Assembly: GCA_030248215.1 (NCBI GenBank)
Contig: JASANG010004100.1
Location: 124,001-188,000, forward strand
DNA length: 64,000 nt
Direction of reading: 5' to 3'
From: Enoplolaimus lenunculus
Taxonomy: Eukaryota > Nematoda > Enoplea > Enoplida > Thoracostomopsidae
Positions 13,317 through 23,662 of this stretch are shown here, piece by piece. Positions within the stretch are counted from its first letter, which is position 1. The number at the start of each line of letters is the position of its first letter. A model generated the notes under the pieces. The model searched no databases. It saw only the letters and a list, made by a program, of their open reading frames with translations, and had not been told where the DNA came from. A program made the position numbers and the translations under genes.

Positions 13317-13933
13317 TACATATACAACTGTGCTGAATATATAATCCAGAGGGCTATTAAGTTTATTTAAAAGTATTATAAAGCAATGGTTGGGAAAGGA
13401 TTAGTCTGGTATAAATCAACCGGTGAAAATTATACAGGACGAAGAATTAAACCGCGACTTTATTGGAGGGATAATTAAACCGGCATGTGAGGGAAAAAGT
13501 AAACTTGTTTAATTCTTCCGAGGGAAAAATGAGAGATAATAAAAAATCGAAACGTTAAGACACAAATTGGCAATACTTGTTATCACTTCGTCGTAGCTTA
13601 GAATACTGTCATCGTTCTCAATATTGTAAAACGTAGTGTAAATAAATGCCATTGTTCTTACCTGGTGCACCAGCAAGGTTTTACCAATAAACAGCTGTAA
13701 ATACTCTTAAGCAGTAAATATTACTATTTCAGAGCTGTTACGAAAATTTTGTATAGTAAAAACGCTCTTGTATATGCTATTTCCTCAAACATTTTTTGAA
13801 ATTTTTAGATTTTGACGCAGCTCAGTGTTAAGATTAGACTTGATTTAAACTTACGTTCAGGCTTAGGATTTCGAGATCGACGCGAGCGAAAATCTAGATC
13901 CTATTATCATTAACTCTAGTACCGAACTTCAGG

Positions 13934-14060
13934 TTCGAGTCTTTTTGGGCGTATTAGAGCGAGCGAAGGCTTCGAGTCTTTTTGGCCGTATTAGAGCGAG
14001 CGAAGGCTCGAAACAAGGCCTTAATACACTGGGTGTTGAAAAATTTGCGAGCGAAGCGAG
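13934..14060. repeat. GAGCGAAGCGAGCG-rich repeat with a 37-bp tandem pair
   Basis: TTCGAGTCTTTTTGGGCGTA with TTAGAGCGAGCGAAGGC occurs twice back to back, followed by GCGAGCGAAGCGAGCGAGAA. A related AGCGAAGCGAGCG block sits at 14283-14296. Confidence 0.7.
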
Positions 14061-14717
14061 CGAGAAGCGATACGTTGTTTCAGTATTCTCAAAACATTTT
14101 TTATTCATGAAAAGCCACCAACCGAAACTTCCTCCAGATATAGCGCAATTGTAAAACTTTGCACAATTTTAATTGCTATTTCTAGTTTTGAGCTGTCATG
14201 TTGAGAAATTTGAACTTTACGTCTTCCTTTGACCGACGCCGCACATAGAACTTGTCGAAAAGTGACCAGTGAAAAACTTCGCTAGCGAAGCGAGCGTGAA
14301 GGTCACACCTAATTTTATATCTAATGTAAATTATGACGCAAGTATCTACTGATCCCGATAGGGGTGCCGAGGTCCCCTGGTCCTTTCTACGGTACACATC
14401 TGCTACTGAAACATACCCAGTAAAAGGTTCTCCGTAAACAAGACACGCTTAAGACTCAAGACAAAGTCACGGTGAAAGCAAAGTTGAAATTTCATCGCAA
14501 TTCAACCGAACCAAATCCAATCACCTGTTGAGGTGTGCGTTCATAGAGATAACATTTGATGGAAACTAAAATTTTTATTACTACACTAAATCGTGTTAAC
14601 ATCAAATACGTTCTTTGTTTCGAATTCAATTTTTTTACCTTCACGCAATTAAATCACTTTTGCCACAATTTACATATGGAAACGATGCCGATATCGTAAG
14701 AAAACCAGGAAAAAGCT

Positions 14718-17288
14718 ATGCTTACAACCATGACTGCATACAGTAACGAGCATATAAGTGTAACAATAGACGCTGTGTTAACTGTCGGCTTTTGGGAACT
14801 TTGTATAATTTGGTTGTGTATTTCTGCAGTTGGTTTGGTTTGCTGTACTTCGGGTAAACGTAGTCGGTCGCCCAGAAAAGGTAAGTTGTTATGCAAATTG
14901 CACAATATTATGCGTACACCATGTGACTTTTGAGGGGGTAGTGTGCAGCGCACTGAAGCCTGGCTTCAGTGCGCGTTACACTACGCCCTCAAAAGTCACC
15001 TGGTGTGCGCATTATATTGTGGAATTTGCCTTAATTTAAAACAAAATACAAATTTGAACAAAATTGTCAGGCTTACAAATACCAGGAAAAGACACGTTTC
15101 CGCTGCAAGTATGGTTTATAGATTTTTGCTCAACTTTTGGGTTGACGCAGTAAGCAACAATAGTATATGAATATATAGAAATAAGCACAAAAGTGGTCCA
15201 TTGCATACTACTGTACAGCGCTGCACGATTCCGCAAAGAAACTTAGGACCATGTAAAAGATCAGGGGCGGAACTTTTTTCTGTCAGACTGCAAGACTAAA
15301 TTTTTTGTTTAGGCTTCGGCTTAGGTTTTGCAATATGCTAATGCTACTGTTACGGCCCTATTCTTTACGTTGGCCAGAATTTGTATAAAATTTTTTCAAC
15401 GTACGATGGTTTCCGACACTGGTCGGCTCACACACGACAAGCACAGCACTACTCTTCACGTTTCTTGTACTTTTACAGTGCGAATACTACTTATTCGGTA
15501 AGGTTAAATATTGATCTTATTAGGGTATAATCATTCTAGTGAGCATTCTACGTTGTGATGGTTTAGGCTTTACGTTTAGGAGTATGCTTATAATACTGTT
15601 CCGCCCATGTTCTTTACATTCGCCTAGGTTTTTAGTAATCACCAAATCAGATCCTTAAAAGGCGGGACAGTAGTATAAGCTTATTCCTAAGCTTAAGCCT
15701 ATGCCTAAGCCTAAGCCTAAAGCGTAAGAATGAGCATATTCCTAAGCTTAAGTCTAATCCTAAGCCTAAGCCAAGCAAAAACTTTAGTCTAAAGCTCAAG
15801 CTTACTCTTTTCTAGTCCCGCAGAAAAACGTTCCGCCCCTGTTCTTTACATGGGCCTAAATTTAGTTCTGCGTTTATAGTTGAATCCAACTGAAATATAA
15901 TATGCATTTATTGCAGGTACAATCAAGAATACTGATGTTGAACCTTTACTTACAGAAGAGCCGAATCCTGTAAATGTAGGTTTTGACTGCAGTCTTAACC
16001 TATGCTGCAATGTGAAATGAACTTTATAAAATAGGCGTAGTTCGGTCAAACTCTTTTTTTTGCTTGACGGCAGTAAAGTAAAAGTTGAAAAAAGCAATGT
16101 ATTTCACCAGAGGAGTTGCGTCTTTGGATTTTGAATAATCGAAAACGCAACAATATCAAAGTTTGCCGGCGCAGTCTAAACCATTCTGAAACTCGGAGAA
16201 GATATTTTTCGCAATTTTTTCACCTAGTGCTATTTATATCTTAGAGTGCAACGGTAAATGAAAAACGTGGAGCCGGATGTCAATGGTTTGCCGGAGCCGG
16301 TATGGCATGCAGAATTACCCGCCAGGAGGCTGAATTGTCCAGTAGAAAATCGGTCTGGCGGAAAATCGGCTTGTTCTACCGGATGCAGACTTACTTCCGG
16401 TTGAACCAAGACGAAGCGTAAATGTTGCTAGAGTTTTAGAAGATCTTAGCTGACAGCTGAGGTCAAGCCAGCTGCATAAACAGCAAACGAACCAGGCTTG
16501 CTCAATTGTACCGTACTGTTCCACATTCGAGCGTCTTCTAAAGATTGGAAGAATAAAGTGAAAACTGAGTGTGGCGCTAGTACAGTTCCCTCGCATTCAA
16601 GATTATGCCTTGTAGGCGCAGGCTTATTTAAAGGCTTGGGATCAAGCATAGGTTATTTGTTTAAAGCTTTAGTAAAAGACTTAGGCTTAGGCTTAGGTTT
16701 AGATAAACATTTCCAAAACATAAGCCTGAGCCAAAGCATAAATCTGATCCTATATCTAAAGCCTATGAGGGTAGTGTACAAGAACACTGCCAGTTTTAGG
16801 AACCTCGGTCGATTCGAGCATGCAAAACGACTGATATAGAATCACTGCTAGCATCCGATCCGGAAACTATTGGCACAAGTGACGAAACCAAACTCAAAAA
16901 GCATCTTGATACGTCAGATTCGTGTGGAACCGAAGTGTGCCCACGTCAAATAATTGTAGACGGATTCAAGAATATCGCTCAACGCCAGCAAATACTATGT
17001 TCGACGGTTGATAGAAGAGAGTCAGCAGAGCAAAATCAAGAAATTGAAAAATCTGGCAGACCAACTACGCCGTCGAATGTTACTAGGCCAGCCGCAGAAG
17101 TAAAAGATGTAAAGAATGCAAAAAACCAGCAAGAAAACCGAAACAGCAGCAAATTGAGCTTTATTGTTGGTGAATTGGAAAAAGAACATCAAGACGACGA
17201 CAAATCGACCGGCAGAAAACTGGCGACACTGTCAGATATCGACATGCTTCTGGCTGAAGCGATGCGAAAAGCTCATGAAGTTGAGTAA
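14718..17288 (+). CDS. Unrecognised protein with N-terminal membrane anchor; internal exons unresolved
   Basis: Exon 1 (14718-14880) starts at ATG and encodes about 54 residues with one hydrophobic segment (VGFWELCIIWLCISAVGLVC), then a basic KRSRSPRK stretch, ending at a strong donor (AAAAG|GTAAGTT). Exon 2 (15917-15969) follows a TTGCAG acceptor in matching phase and encodes TIKNTDVEPLLTEEPNP. The terminal exon runs from about 16840 (acceptor GATATAG) to TAA at 17286-17288. It encodes a hydrophilic acidic/basic tail with SLLASDPETIG, KLSFIVGELEKE and TLSDIDMLLAEAMRKAHEVE (helical, possibly coiled coil). One or two exons between 16313 and 16603 look coding (for example EAELSSRKSVWRKIGLFYRM), but I could not join them in phase. 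Without splicing, exon 2 would run to an early stop after CNVK. I know of no family. It could be a small type III membrane protein with a cytoplasmic helical tail. Exons 1 and 2 and the last exon are assigned to one gene by proximity and strand only. Confidence 0.5.
14897..15021. mobile_element. Foldback palindrome (MITE) of about 125 bp
   Basis: The left arm (CACAATATTATGCGTACACC, GTGACTTTTGAGGG, GCGCACTGAAGCC) is mirrored by the right arm (GGCTTCAGTGCGC, CCCTCAAAAGTCAC, GGTGTGCGCATTATATTGTG) with almost no spacer. It lies in intron 1 of the gene at 14718. A one-arm relative is at 36607-36650. Confidence 0.9.
15246..15375 (+). mobile_element. TTAGGC-bearing TIR element, type C
   Basis: ATGTAAAAGATCAGGGGCGG at the left, core GACTAAATTTTTTGTTTAGG with two TTAGGC-like units, then right end ACGGCCCTATTCTTTACGTT. 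The right end resembles type A/B more than type C, so the element looks mixed. Confidence 0.75.
15561..15625 (+). mobile_element. Half copy of TTAGGC element type C
   Basis: TTTAGGCTTTACGTTTAGG then ATAATACTGTTCCGCCCATG and TTCTTTACATTCGCC. Only the right half is present. Confidence 0.65.
15660..15856 (-). mobile_element. TTAGGC-bearing TIR element, type C
   Basis: Two CCTAAG arrays are separated by AGCGTAAGAATGAGCATATT. The core reads AACTTTAGTCTAAAGCTCAA and the right end CGTTCCGCCCCTGTTCTTTA then CATGGGCC. The left end is short (GGCGGGACAGTAGTATAAGC). It lies in intron 1 of the gene at 14718. Confidence 0.8.
16615..16790. repeat. Degenerate TTAGGC-rich tract inside the gene at 14718
   Basis: GACTTAGGCTTAGGCTTAGG with flanking AAGCCTGAGCC and AAAGCCTATGAGG. 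No clear TIRs. Confidence 0.6.
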
Positions 17289-17410
17289 AACAAATGATGA
17301 TATATACGGACGCAACTGGCGAATCCGAATGGATCCCCGCGCAGACTGTGCTTCTTCACCAACAGTTATCAAAACCAAAGCCTTGTATTATCTTCTCATT
17401 CGTCTTAGTG

Positions 17411-17711
17411 ACCCATGTATAGAACAGGGCCGGTTCGTTTTCCGGAGGGGCTATAATAGAGTCAGTTTAAGCTTTAGACTAATTTTTTGCTTAGGCTTAG
17501 GCTAAGGCTTAGGCTTAAGAATAGGCTCATCCATACGCTTAGGCTTAGGCTTAAGAATAGTCTCATCCATACGCTTAGGCTTAGGCTTAAGAATAGACTC
17601 ATCCATACGCTTAGGCTTAGGCTTAAGAATAGTCTCATCCATATGCTTAGGCTTAGGCTTAGGAATATGTTTGCTTATACTACTGTTCCGGCCCTGTTCT
17701 ATACATGGGCC
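17411..17711 (+). mobile_element. Largest TTAGGC-bearing type A element, internally amplified
   Basis: Ends CCCATGTATAGAACAGGGCC and GGCCCTGTTCTATACATGGG. Between them the core TTTAGACTAATTTTTTGCTT is followed by about five units of 36 bp (TTAGGCTTAGGCTTAAGAAT plus AGTCTCATCCATACGC). CGTCTTAGT flanks both sides exactly (17401-17409 and 17711-17719), a 9-bp target duplication. It lies about 120 bp past the stop of the gene ending at 17288, so it may be in its 3'UTR. Confidence 0.93.
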
Positions 17712-18545
17712 GTCTTAGTTCGCGACATTTTTCATTAAAATATATCGCGCTGGCATTCGTCTGAAATTTCTGGATCTGCCCTTGGCTGGCGTGTCACAGA
17801 CTGTTCTGTCTGCAATTAAATTTTCTTGTTGTGAATTCAACTTTTAGTAAAAATAAACGTATTTTGAAATTCAAGCCTCAAACAAACTGTTGCGCTGATT
17901 GCAGTGAGTTGAACTTGTTATCTTATGGTACCCGTGTAACTAGGCGATTCGTACCGGAAACTAATATGATTTATATTAAGTTCCGGACAAATTTTGATAA
18001 TTTCCACTTTTCACGGTCAAATTTTGATAATTTCCAATTTTCAAATAATCAAAATACGAAAATTATTGAAATAAATTTGCGTTTGCCGTCAACGAATCCA
18101 TTTGAAATAAAACGATATCATGAACTGTGCAACGCAAATAATGTAGGCATGCGAAATTGTATTCGTTTGCGTATTGCAAACTTTTGGCAAGACGTGAGAT
18201 TTCGCTTAACTCGAGCTTAAAGCTACCGTACCATTACCGAGCGGTGATGGTATTTCGAATCTTCTGCCCGACAATACAGGGTTTGAAATCAAGCTTGAAA
18301 TCTTACAACCCCTACTTTAATTCAAACATTCTCCGAGGAATGTCTAAATAAAGCGCAGTGTGGAAATTTCAGCCGATAACGCCGCTGTACACAGCAGTAT
18401 TTGGCGAGCAATTGATATAAGCTACAACAATACAAGCTACGTTTCAGATCCTGCGAACAGTGTACTTACTTGCTTTCCCCAAAGACTAGCGTTAATTGAA
18501 TAGAATGTGAAAATATCATCCACAGAGTTATATTATTACTTTATC

Positions 18546-18606
18546 ACATGCTTAGGCTTAGGCTCAGGATTAGGCTTAGTCTTGAGCTTAGGTTTAGGTT
18601 AACGCT
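18546..18606 (+). repeat. TTAGGC-like degenerate tract
   Basis: CTTAGGCTTAGGCTCAGGAT and TTAGGCTTAG with drifted copies; no recognisable TIRs. Confidence 0.6.
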
Positions 18607-18869
18607 TGTTTTGAGGCTTTTGCGCAGATTCCTTCTGTGGAGGAAACTTTGTGTCGGGCTAAAGTAAACAAGTGCCGAAAACAATACAAAAATAGACATT
18701 TTTCGAGATAAATTTTACATATTCACATATGGAATAATGAATTTATTATGGAAAATGCAGAAAACAATCACAAAGCGAACAAATATAGAAACTTTTTAAA
18801 ACCAGAAATAGCTTACTTATGCATATAATCTTTCTGTATATTATAACAACAAAAATTATTACTTATATC

Positions 18870-19150
18870 ATAAACACAAAAGATTTGGGTATTTTCGGTT
18901 ATTCCACAGCCAAGCCAGCGTTTGCCCAAAAATGGTCGGATTTTGAAAATATGTGCATATTTGTGGCTGTCACGACCTTCACTGATCATTTCACCCGCAA
19001 TTTGGAATTTTTCTAAAATTCGATTTTTAAGGTCCCAAGGTCCTTTCGTGGAACCCAAAGAATTTTTGTCAAAAAGTAACACAAATTATACACCATTCGA
19101 TGCAGAGTGCACAGCTGAGTCGAATGATGTTCAACTTTCCGCAATCAGCG
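18870..19150. repeat. Copy of the GGACCC/TTTTTGTCAAAAA repeat
   Basis: TTTAAGGTCCCAAGGTCCTT and AGAATTTTTGTCAAAAAGTA then ACAAATTATACACCATTC match one arm and the interior flank of the repeat at 35284-35760. It is degraded and single-armed. Confidence 0.5.
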
Positions 19151-19984
19151 ATGTTTTCTGCATTTTGTATGTAAATTTGTCGTACAAAAAAATCTTATTA
19201 TTTTCATCGTTCATTGCTACAATACGTACGACGCTTCGTAAAAATATGGTTTTTCGTATTTGAAATTGCAGTTGCATCAGTATTGTTGTTCGCATTCGTC
19301 CTGCAATAATTTTAAACATAAACAAATTTTAATAAGACTTATAATTCAGGTATGGCCCTAAACATCTTACGTGTCATATTGTTTTATACACGTGCGGATT
19401 TGGATTTTGCAGCTCATGTACACATCCCCACACGATAAGAATTGCGCGATACTAATTCTATGAACCGCAACGTCTCCCGACGTCACACAGCGCTGTTCCC
19501 CGTGACACGTCATCGAACTCCACAGTTCGCTGGAGCTCGATGCCACGTAAAGTCGGTGGATCCGCGTGGTACGAATCGAAATAGATTTTAAAACGCGGCG
19601 ACATCCGGCGCGTTGCGGCACCGCGAGTTTTTAAAATGTTATTTTTTAACATGCAAACACGGATCCAAAAATTTCTGACGGGGCGCGGCGGGCTGGCAAG
19701 TGTTATGAAATTTAAAAATTGTAAGTAACGGACCTTATCATCTTATCACCAAACATTTTCTTAGGTGTAAAATTGTTAGGTTTTATCACAAACAAAATTT
19801 CTGAGGGTAAGCATTGTGTGTTTTTATAAAAAAATTTCTCAGTGGAAAATTGTAAGAGGGGCTTATCCATTCTATCACAAAAAAATTTCTGACGAGGGTC
19901 GTACACCACCCACCGCCCCACTTTCGATCCGCCAGTGTTGACATGAAGCGCAGCGCTGCGTGGCGAGTACAGCGCAGTCCTATA

Positions 19985-20115
19985 ACTTACATTTAACCTA
20001 AGGCTTAGATTTAGGTAACGGGAAAAGTTTTCCTAAACACGAACCTATTCCTAAGCCTAACTCTATGCCGTTCTGAAACCTTAACCTAAACCTAAGCCTA
20101 TTAAGCGTTAACTAT
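19985..20115. repeat. Facing TTAGGC-like and CCTAAG-like tracts
   Basis: AACCTAAGGCTTAGATTTAG near 20000 faces CCTAAACCTAAGCC near 20090. They may be remnants of a TTAGGC element or hairpin. Confidence 0.45.
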
Positions 20116-20574
20116 AAATGTTCGGGGAGATATGCAATAGCCGTGCCCCCTTCTTGACCTGACACTTGTAGAATGCAACGTGATAAAATTTATTTATGCT
20201 TCCAAGTGTTGTTCCTGGGAAACGCATAATCATTGATATCGCGTTCACTTTTCACTTTGGTACCCCAACGAGAGTCACCCCACCGAAACAAGATTTTAAA
20301 CAAAAAATAGCCATTAATATTCATCAGAATTTGAAAAATATTTTGATCATCGAAAAGGGACCTCACTCTACAATTTCGGGGGACTGCCCTTGCCTGCTCC
20401 GGCACTGGTTAACAACATAACTCAACTAATTAATATAAAGACTAAATACAGTAATATTGTGAACAGTTTACCTTGTACAATGACTAACATGACTGGTTGA
20501 CTAAGTTTTTCATGTTTGTTCGAGCTAAAATAGAAATCCTTAGTATTTGAAATTGCTATACAGGTGTGCATTTA

Positions 20575-20695
20575 AAGCGTCAAAAATTCCGAGAAAATAT
20601 ACAGGAGTCAACTTTTGACTCAGTTTGTGCAGTCAGAGAAAAGCCTATTTCGGAGAGAGTCAATTTGACTCACCATTTTTGCAGTGTACTTACGT
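20575..20695. mobile_element. MITE of the GAGTCAAATTxACTC family (copy 1)
   Basis: Contains AGGAGTCAACTTTTGACTCA and ends GAGTCAATTTGACTCACCAT then TTTTGCAGTGTA. Relatives at 21791, 26569 and 47640 start at TACACTG/TACACGG. Confidence 0.65.
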
Positions 20696-20783
20696 CATAC
20701 CACAATTTTAGTATGGATTTGCAGGAAAAGTAAAAAGACGTTGTTTCAATTTGTATTAATGTTTTGCAATAAAATATATAGAA

Positions 20784-23662
20784 TTACAAGTTTACGCAAG
20801 AAACACCACCAAACCAGGTAGAACTCACTGACGCAATCAAATTGAATAAAAGCAACGAGACTGCAACGTGCAAAACCTGGGTCTTTGGCGGTTTTAAGAA
20901 CGGGTTTACCAAGGTTTTTCAACTGAGATGAAGACTAAAAATTTAGTGTAAAGATTTGATACTAAAATTGCGTTTGAATTCTTGATCGCTGTGCTCGTTA
21001 GATTTTTACTATTATATATACCATACATGTATTGGCTCATGTAAAGATCAGGGGCGGAACGTTTTTCTGTGGCACTAGAATAGAATAAGCTTACGCGTTA
21101 GACTAATTTTTTTGCTTGGCTTAGGCTTAGGCTTAGGAATAAACTCATTCTTACGCTTAGGTTTAGGCTTAGGCTTAGGAATAAGCTCATTTTTACGCTT
21201 ATGCTTCGGCTTAGGCTTCGGAATATGCTCATTCTTACGCTTAGGCTTAGGCTTAGGAATAAGCTTATAATACTGTTCCGCTCCTGTTCTTTAAATTGGC
21301 TCATGTGTTTATATGTCATTTGGTTCGCATTAATAGCAATATAGACTTACCATCTTGTGCCCAACGACCGCAATGGAAACACATGGGTAAACCAACGCTT
21401 CCGCCGTTGAAACCGTCTTTGTACAGTTGGTTCCATGCGGCGCTGACGCTGCTACCATCTTGATCATAATAGGTGTAGTAGAAGTTTGCATTATCTTTAT
21501 TGTCATTGATAATTCTGCGTGACCAGCCACACGTCGATCGACCATAGCACATAACACGGTTTTGTTTAATCTGTAAAATACAAAAAAAAACATCAATAAA
21601 AACCGCATTATCGGTTTGCTAGATATTCTGTTTTTGGTTCGTTGATTTGCAGGTGGAACGAGTTTACTATTATCACACGCTCGCGCTCTATAGGGTTCTT
21701 ACGGTATTAAATACTGTGAAGACTTTGTACTACGCATACGCGTTTGTAAAATTGTTAAACACTGCGCATTACGTATGATATTTTGCGTACATACACGGCA
21801 AAAATGGGCAGTCAAATTGAATCGCTCGGAAATAGGCTTTTCCTGACTACGCAAACTGAGTCAAATTCGACTGCACCAGAGTCAAATTCGACTTCACCAG
21901 AGCCAAATTCGACTCTCCGAGAGTCAAATTCGATTCACTATGTCGCACGTTTGACTCTGACGGAGACGAATTTGACTGAGTTTGTGTAGTCAGGAAAAGT
22001 CTATTTATTTAACGTATTAGACAAGCACAATATATTTGTATATACTGTAGCGACCCGAATAAGAGGAGTCCGTATCCCTAATAAAATTCCGTAAGCAGAT
22101 AGAGTCCCTAAACCCTAATTAGAGTCCATAAATGTCAATTATAACAAACTATATTGCATAAATGACTTTAGCACTAAATACAGTTCAGTTCAAAAATTTA
22201 AAGCATACATAAGTTTTGAAAGTACATTCCTAAGTATAACCTTGTATTATCGCTGAATCTATTGACACAAGACAAATAAACGTTTAATTCAACGGATCGT
22301 TGCAATACTGCATATATATCTTTAACGAAGGATGGGTCAAAAACAAAAGCTGTCTGTAAACCGAATAACCGGGGGTTACCCCTTTAGAGGCCAAATAAAT
22401 ATCAATCCCCACTCTTATTCGGGTCACTTAGATATTAACAATTCAATGGCTTTAGTAAACATATTTTTCATTGCGACAAGGTTACAAAGCAGTATACCAG
22501 TATTAAAATTTTAAGCTGTTCAACCTCGGTCGGAATTATTAATTATGAAATTATCTTAAGCACAAAGGCGGAACAACGTGGGGGGCACCCCGCCGTGCCC
22601 CCCCCAACAGCATCTCGACAAAAATTATATAGTGTCAATTGCTGTTCTACGCTGTTTTCGTTTTTTACACAATAGTATATTAAGCACGCTTTAAAGTTTC
22701 TTGGCCCTGGAATCATTTATGCGCTACAATTAGGGATAATAGACATTTATGGACTCTAAACAAGGATTTAAGGACTCTACCCGCTTACGGATTCTTATTA
22801 GGGATACGGACTCCTATTAATTGGGACTCAAAATGGGGACCCCTCTTATTCGGGTCACTAAAGTATGGGTCAAAAATAAGTTTGTTACCTGTGAAATTTT
22901 TGCCCCCCATTTTGAGATCCTGGATCCGCCACTGCTTAAGCAGGTGCTTAGCTATGACACTCCAACCAGGTTTTTTTTCAGGTACATCCTGTGTGTTTCC
23001 GCAAATGCATTAATCAGCCAATATTAAGTTTGCTGTAAAAGCTTACCGCATTGCCACCTTGTTCAGTGCTTAGGCCTGTCAGATGATTATCTGAAAAAAT
23101 GACAATACAAATAGCAAATAGAAAAGTATTTATTTCACTATTCAAGTATTAACACTGCAACTGCATGTATATAAGAAGATATGAAAATATAACGTTTGTT
23201 ACTTGAAAGCCTACAACGTTTGGAAATAGTCGCATATACAAATACGACAGTTTCATAATTGTTACAAAAAATCGCAGAGTAACTGAGGAATTAACGCCAC
23301 CACGTCGCTCCGTATCACAAATGTTAGCCTATTTAAAGATCAAAGACGGAACGTTTTTATGCGGGACTGCAATAGAATAAGCTTAAACTTTTAGACTAAT
23401 TGTTCGCTTAGGCCTAGGCTTAGACTTGGGCTTAAGAATATGCTTATACTACTGTTATCAACCGCTCGATACATAATGCCTCAATGTTCAACGGAATAAG
23501 CGAGTTTACTGTAGACTTTCATTTAAGAAAAATTTCAAGACAATAGCACATGATGTTCCGAAATTGTACGCCTTATTCGTTTCTTTCGGTTATACGACAA
23601 AGTACAGAAACCTCACCGGCGAAAGCAACAGCAATCAAGGCGATCAAGATAACGAATTTCAT
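20784..23662 (-). CDS. Small secreted cysteine-containing protein, 4 exons, 117 aa, unrecognised
   Basis: Exons in order: 23662-23617, 23090-23047, 21570-21351 and 20827-20784, with stop TAA at 20784-20786. Intron phases are 1, 0, 1 and all junctions are GT-AG (donors GTGAGG, GTAAGC, GTAAGT; acceptors TTTTTTCAG, TTTTACAG, GCGTCAG). The protein starts with a textbook signal peptide (MKFVILIALIAVAFA, cleavage before DNHLTG). The mature chain of about 102 residues has five cysteines in CYGRSTCGW, MCFHCGRW and GVSCVNL, an NDNKDNANFYYTYYD segment and many aromatics and glycines. The third exon carries most of the sequence. The last exon is only 14 codons, chosen because it fits phase, has a good acceptor and adds a cysteine near a stop. 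An odd cysteine number suggests a dimer or a mis-set terminal exon. The final intron holds TTAGGC element 21034-21300. I do not recognise the family; a secreted structural, immune or venom-like role is possible but unproven. Confidence 0.7.
21034..21300 (+). mobile_element. TTAGGC-bearing TIR element, type C, in the secreted-protein gene
   Basis: GGCTCATGTAAAGATCAGGG then GCGGAACGTTTTTCTGTGGC; core GTTAGACTAATTTTTTTGCT; three to four TTAGGC blocks separated by GGAATAAGCTCATTCTTACG; right end TACTGTTCCGCTCCTGTTCT. Flanks ACATGTATT and TCATGTGTT resemble a 9-bp target duplication. It lies 51 bp from the exon 3 donor. Confidence 0.85.
21791..22015. mobile_element. MITE of the GAGTCAAATTxACTC family (copy 2) with an internal tandem
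   Basis: TACACGGCAAAAATGGGCAG at the left, then four GAGTCAAATTCGACT units of 15-18 bp, then GACTGAGTTTGTGTAGTCAG and GAAAAGTCTATTT. Confidence 0.65.
22043..22865. mobile_element. 823-bp DNA transposon relic with roughly 100-bp TIRs
   Basis: Left arm TACTGTAGCGACCCGAATAA, GAGGAGTCCGTATCCCTAAT, CCGTAAGC, GAGTCCATAAATGTC. Right arm GACATTTATGGACTC, GCTTACGG, ATTAGGGATACGGACTCCT, TTATTCGGGTCACTAAAGTA. A partial copy seems nested at 22330-22432, and GC-rich hAT-like text lies at 22565-22615. No transposase ORF. A second copy end is at 26834. It lies in intron 2 of the secreted-protein gene. Confidence 0.85.
22905..22936. mobile_element. hAT-type terminus
   Basis: CCTGGATCCGCCACTG is the inverse of the classic hAT end CAGTGGCGGATCCAGG. 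GATCCGCCAGTG at 19928-19939 is a similar end. The rest of each element is not delimited. Confidence 0.55.
23327..23480 (+). mobile_element. TTAGGC-bearing TIR element, type C, degraded
   Basis: TTTAAAGATCAAAGACGGAA at the left, core TTTAGACTAATTGTTCGCTT, a drifted TTAGGC array, and ATATGCTTATACTACTGTTA at the right. It lies in intron 1 of the secreted-protein gene. Confidence 0.75.

Larger units (their letters stand above)
8863..14717. other. Gene-poor intergenic stretch with repeats
   Basis: It holds the type B element at 9036, the type C element at 10208, two microsatellites and the MITEs listed separately. Around 12170-12350 AAACTAGTTTAAT palindromes recur between CTCCCC/CTCCGG blocks, with related inverted text near 13440-13530, so these may be the ends of one larger element. 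I found no convincing exon. Confidence 0.4.

Noticed and set aside
17487-17738. 83-aa ORF of RLRLRLK repeats
   Set aside because: Direct translation of TTAGGC arrays within the type A element.
17831-18220. 129-aa plus-strand ORF
   Set aside because: GTG start only, low-complexity NFDNFHF/NFDNFQF stretch, no splice signals or recognisable domain. Chance in AT-rich DNA is the simpler reading.
20190-20405. 71-aa minus-strand ORF considered as the last exon of the secreted-protein gene
   Set aside because: Its acceptor is poor and its residues do not continue the cysteine pattern. The 20827-20784 exon has a better acceptor, fitting phase and a cysteine just before the stop.
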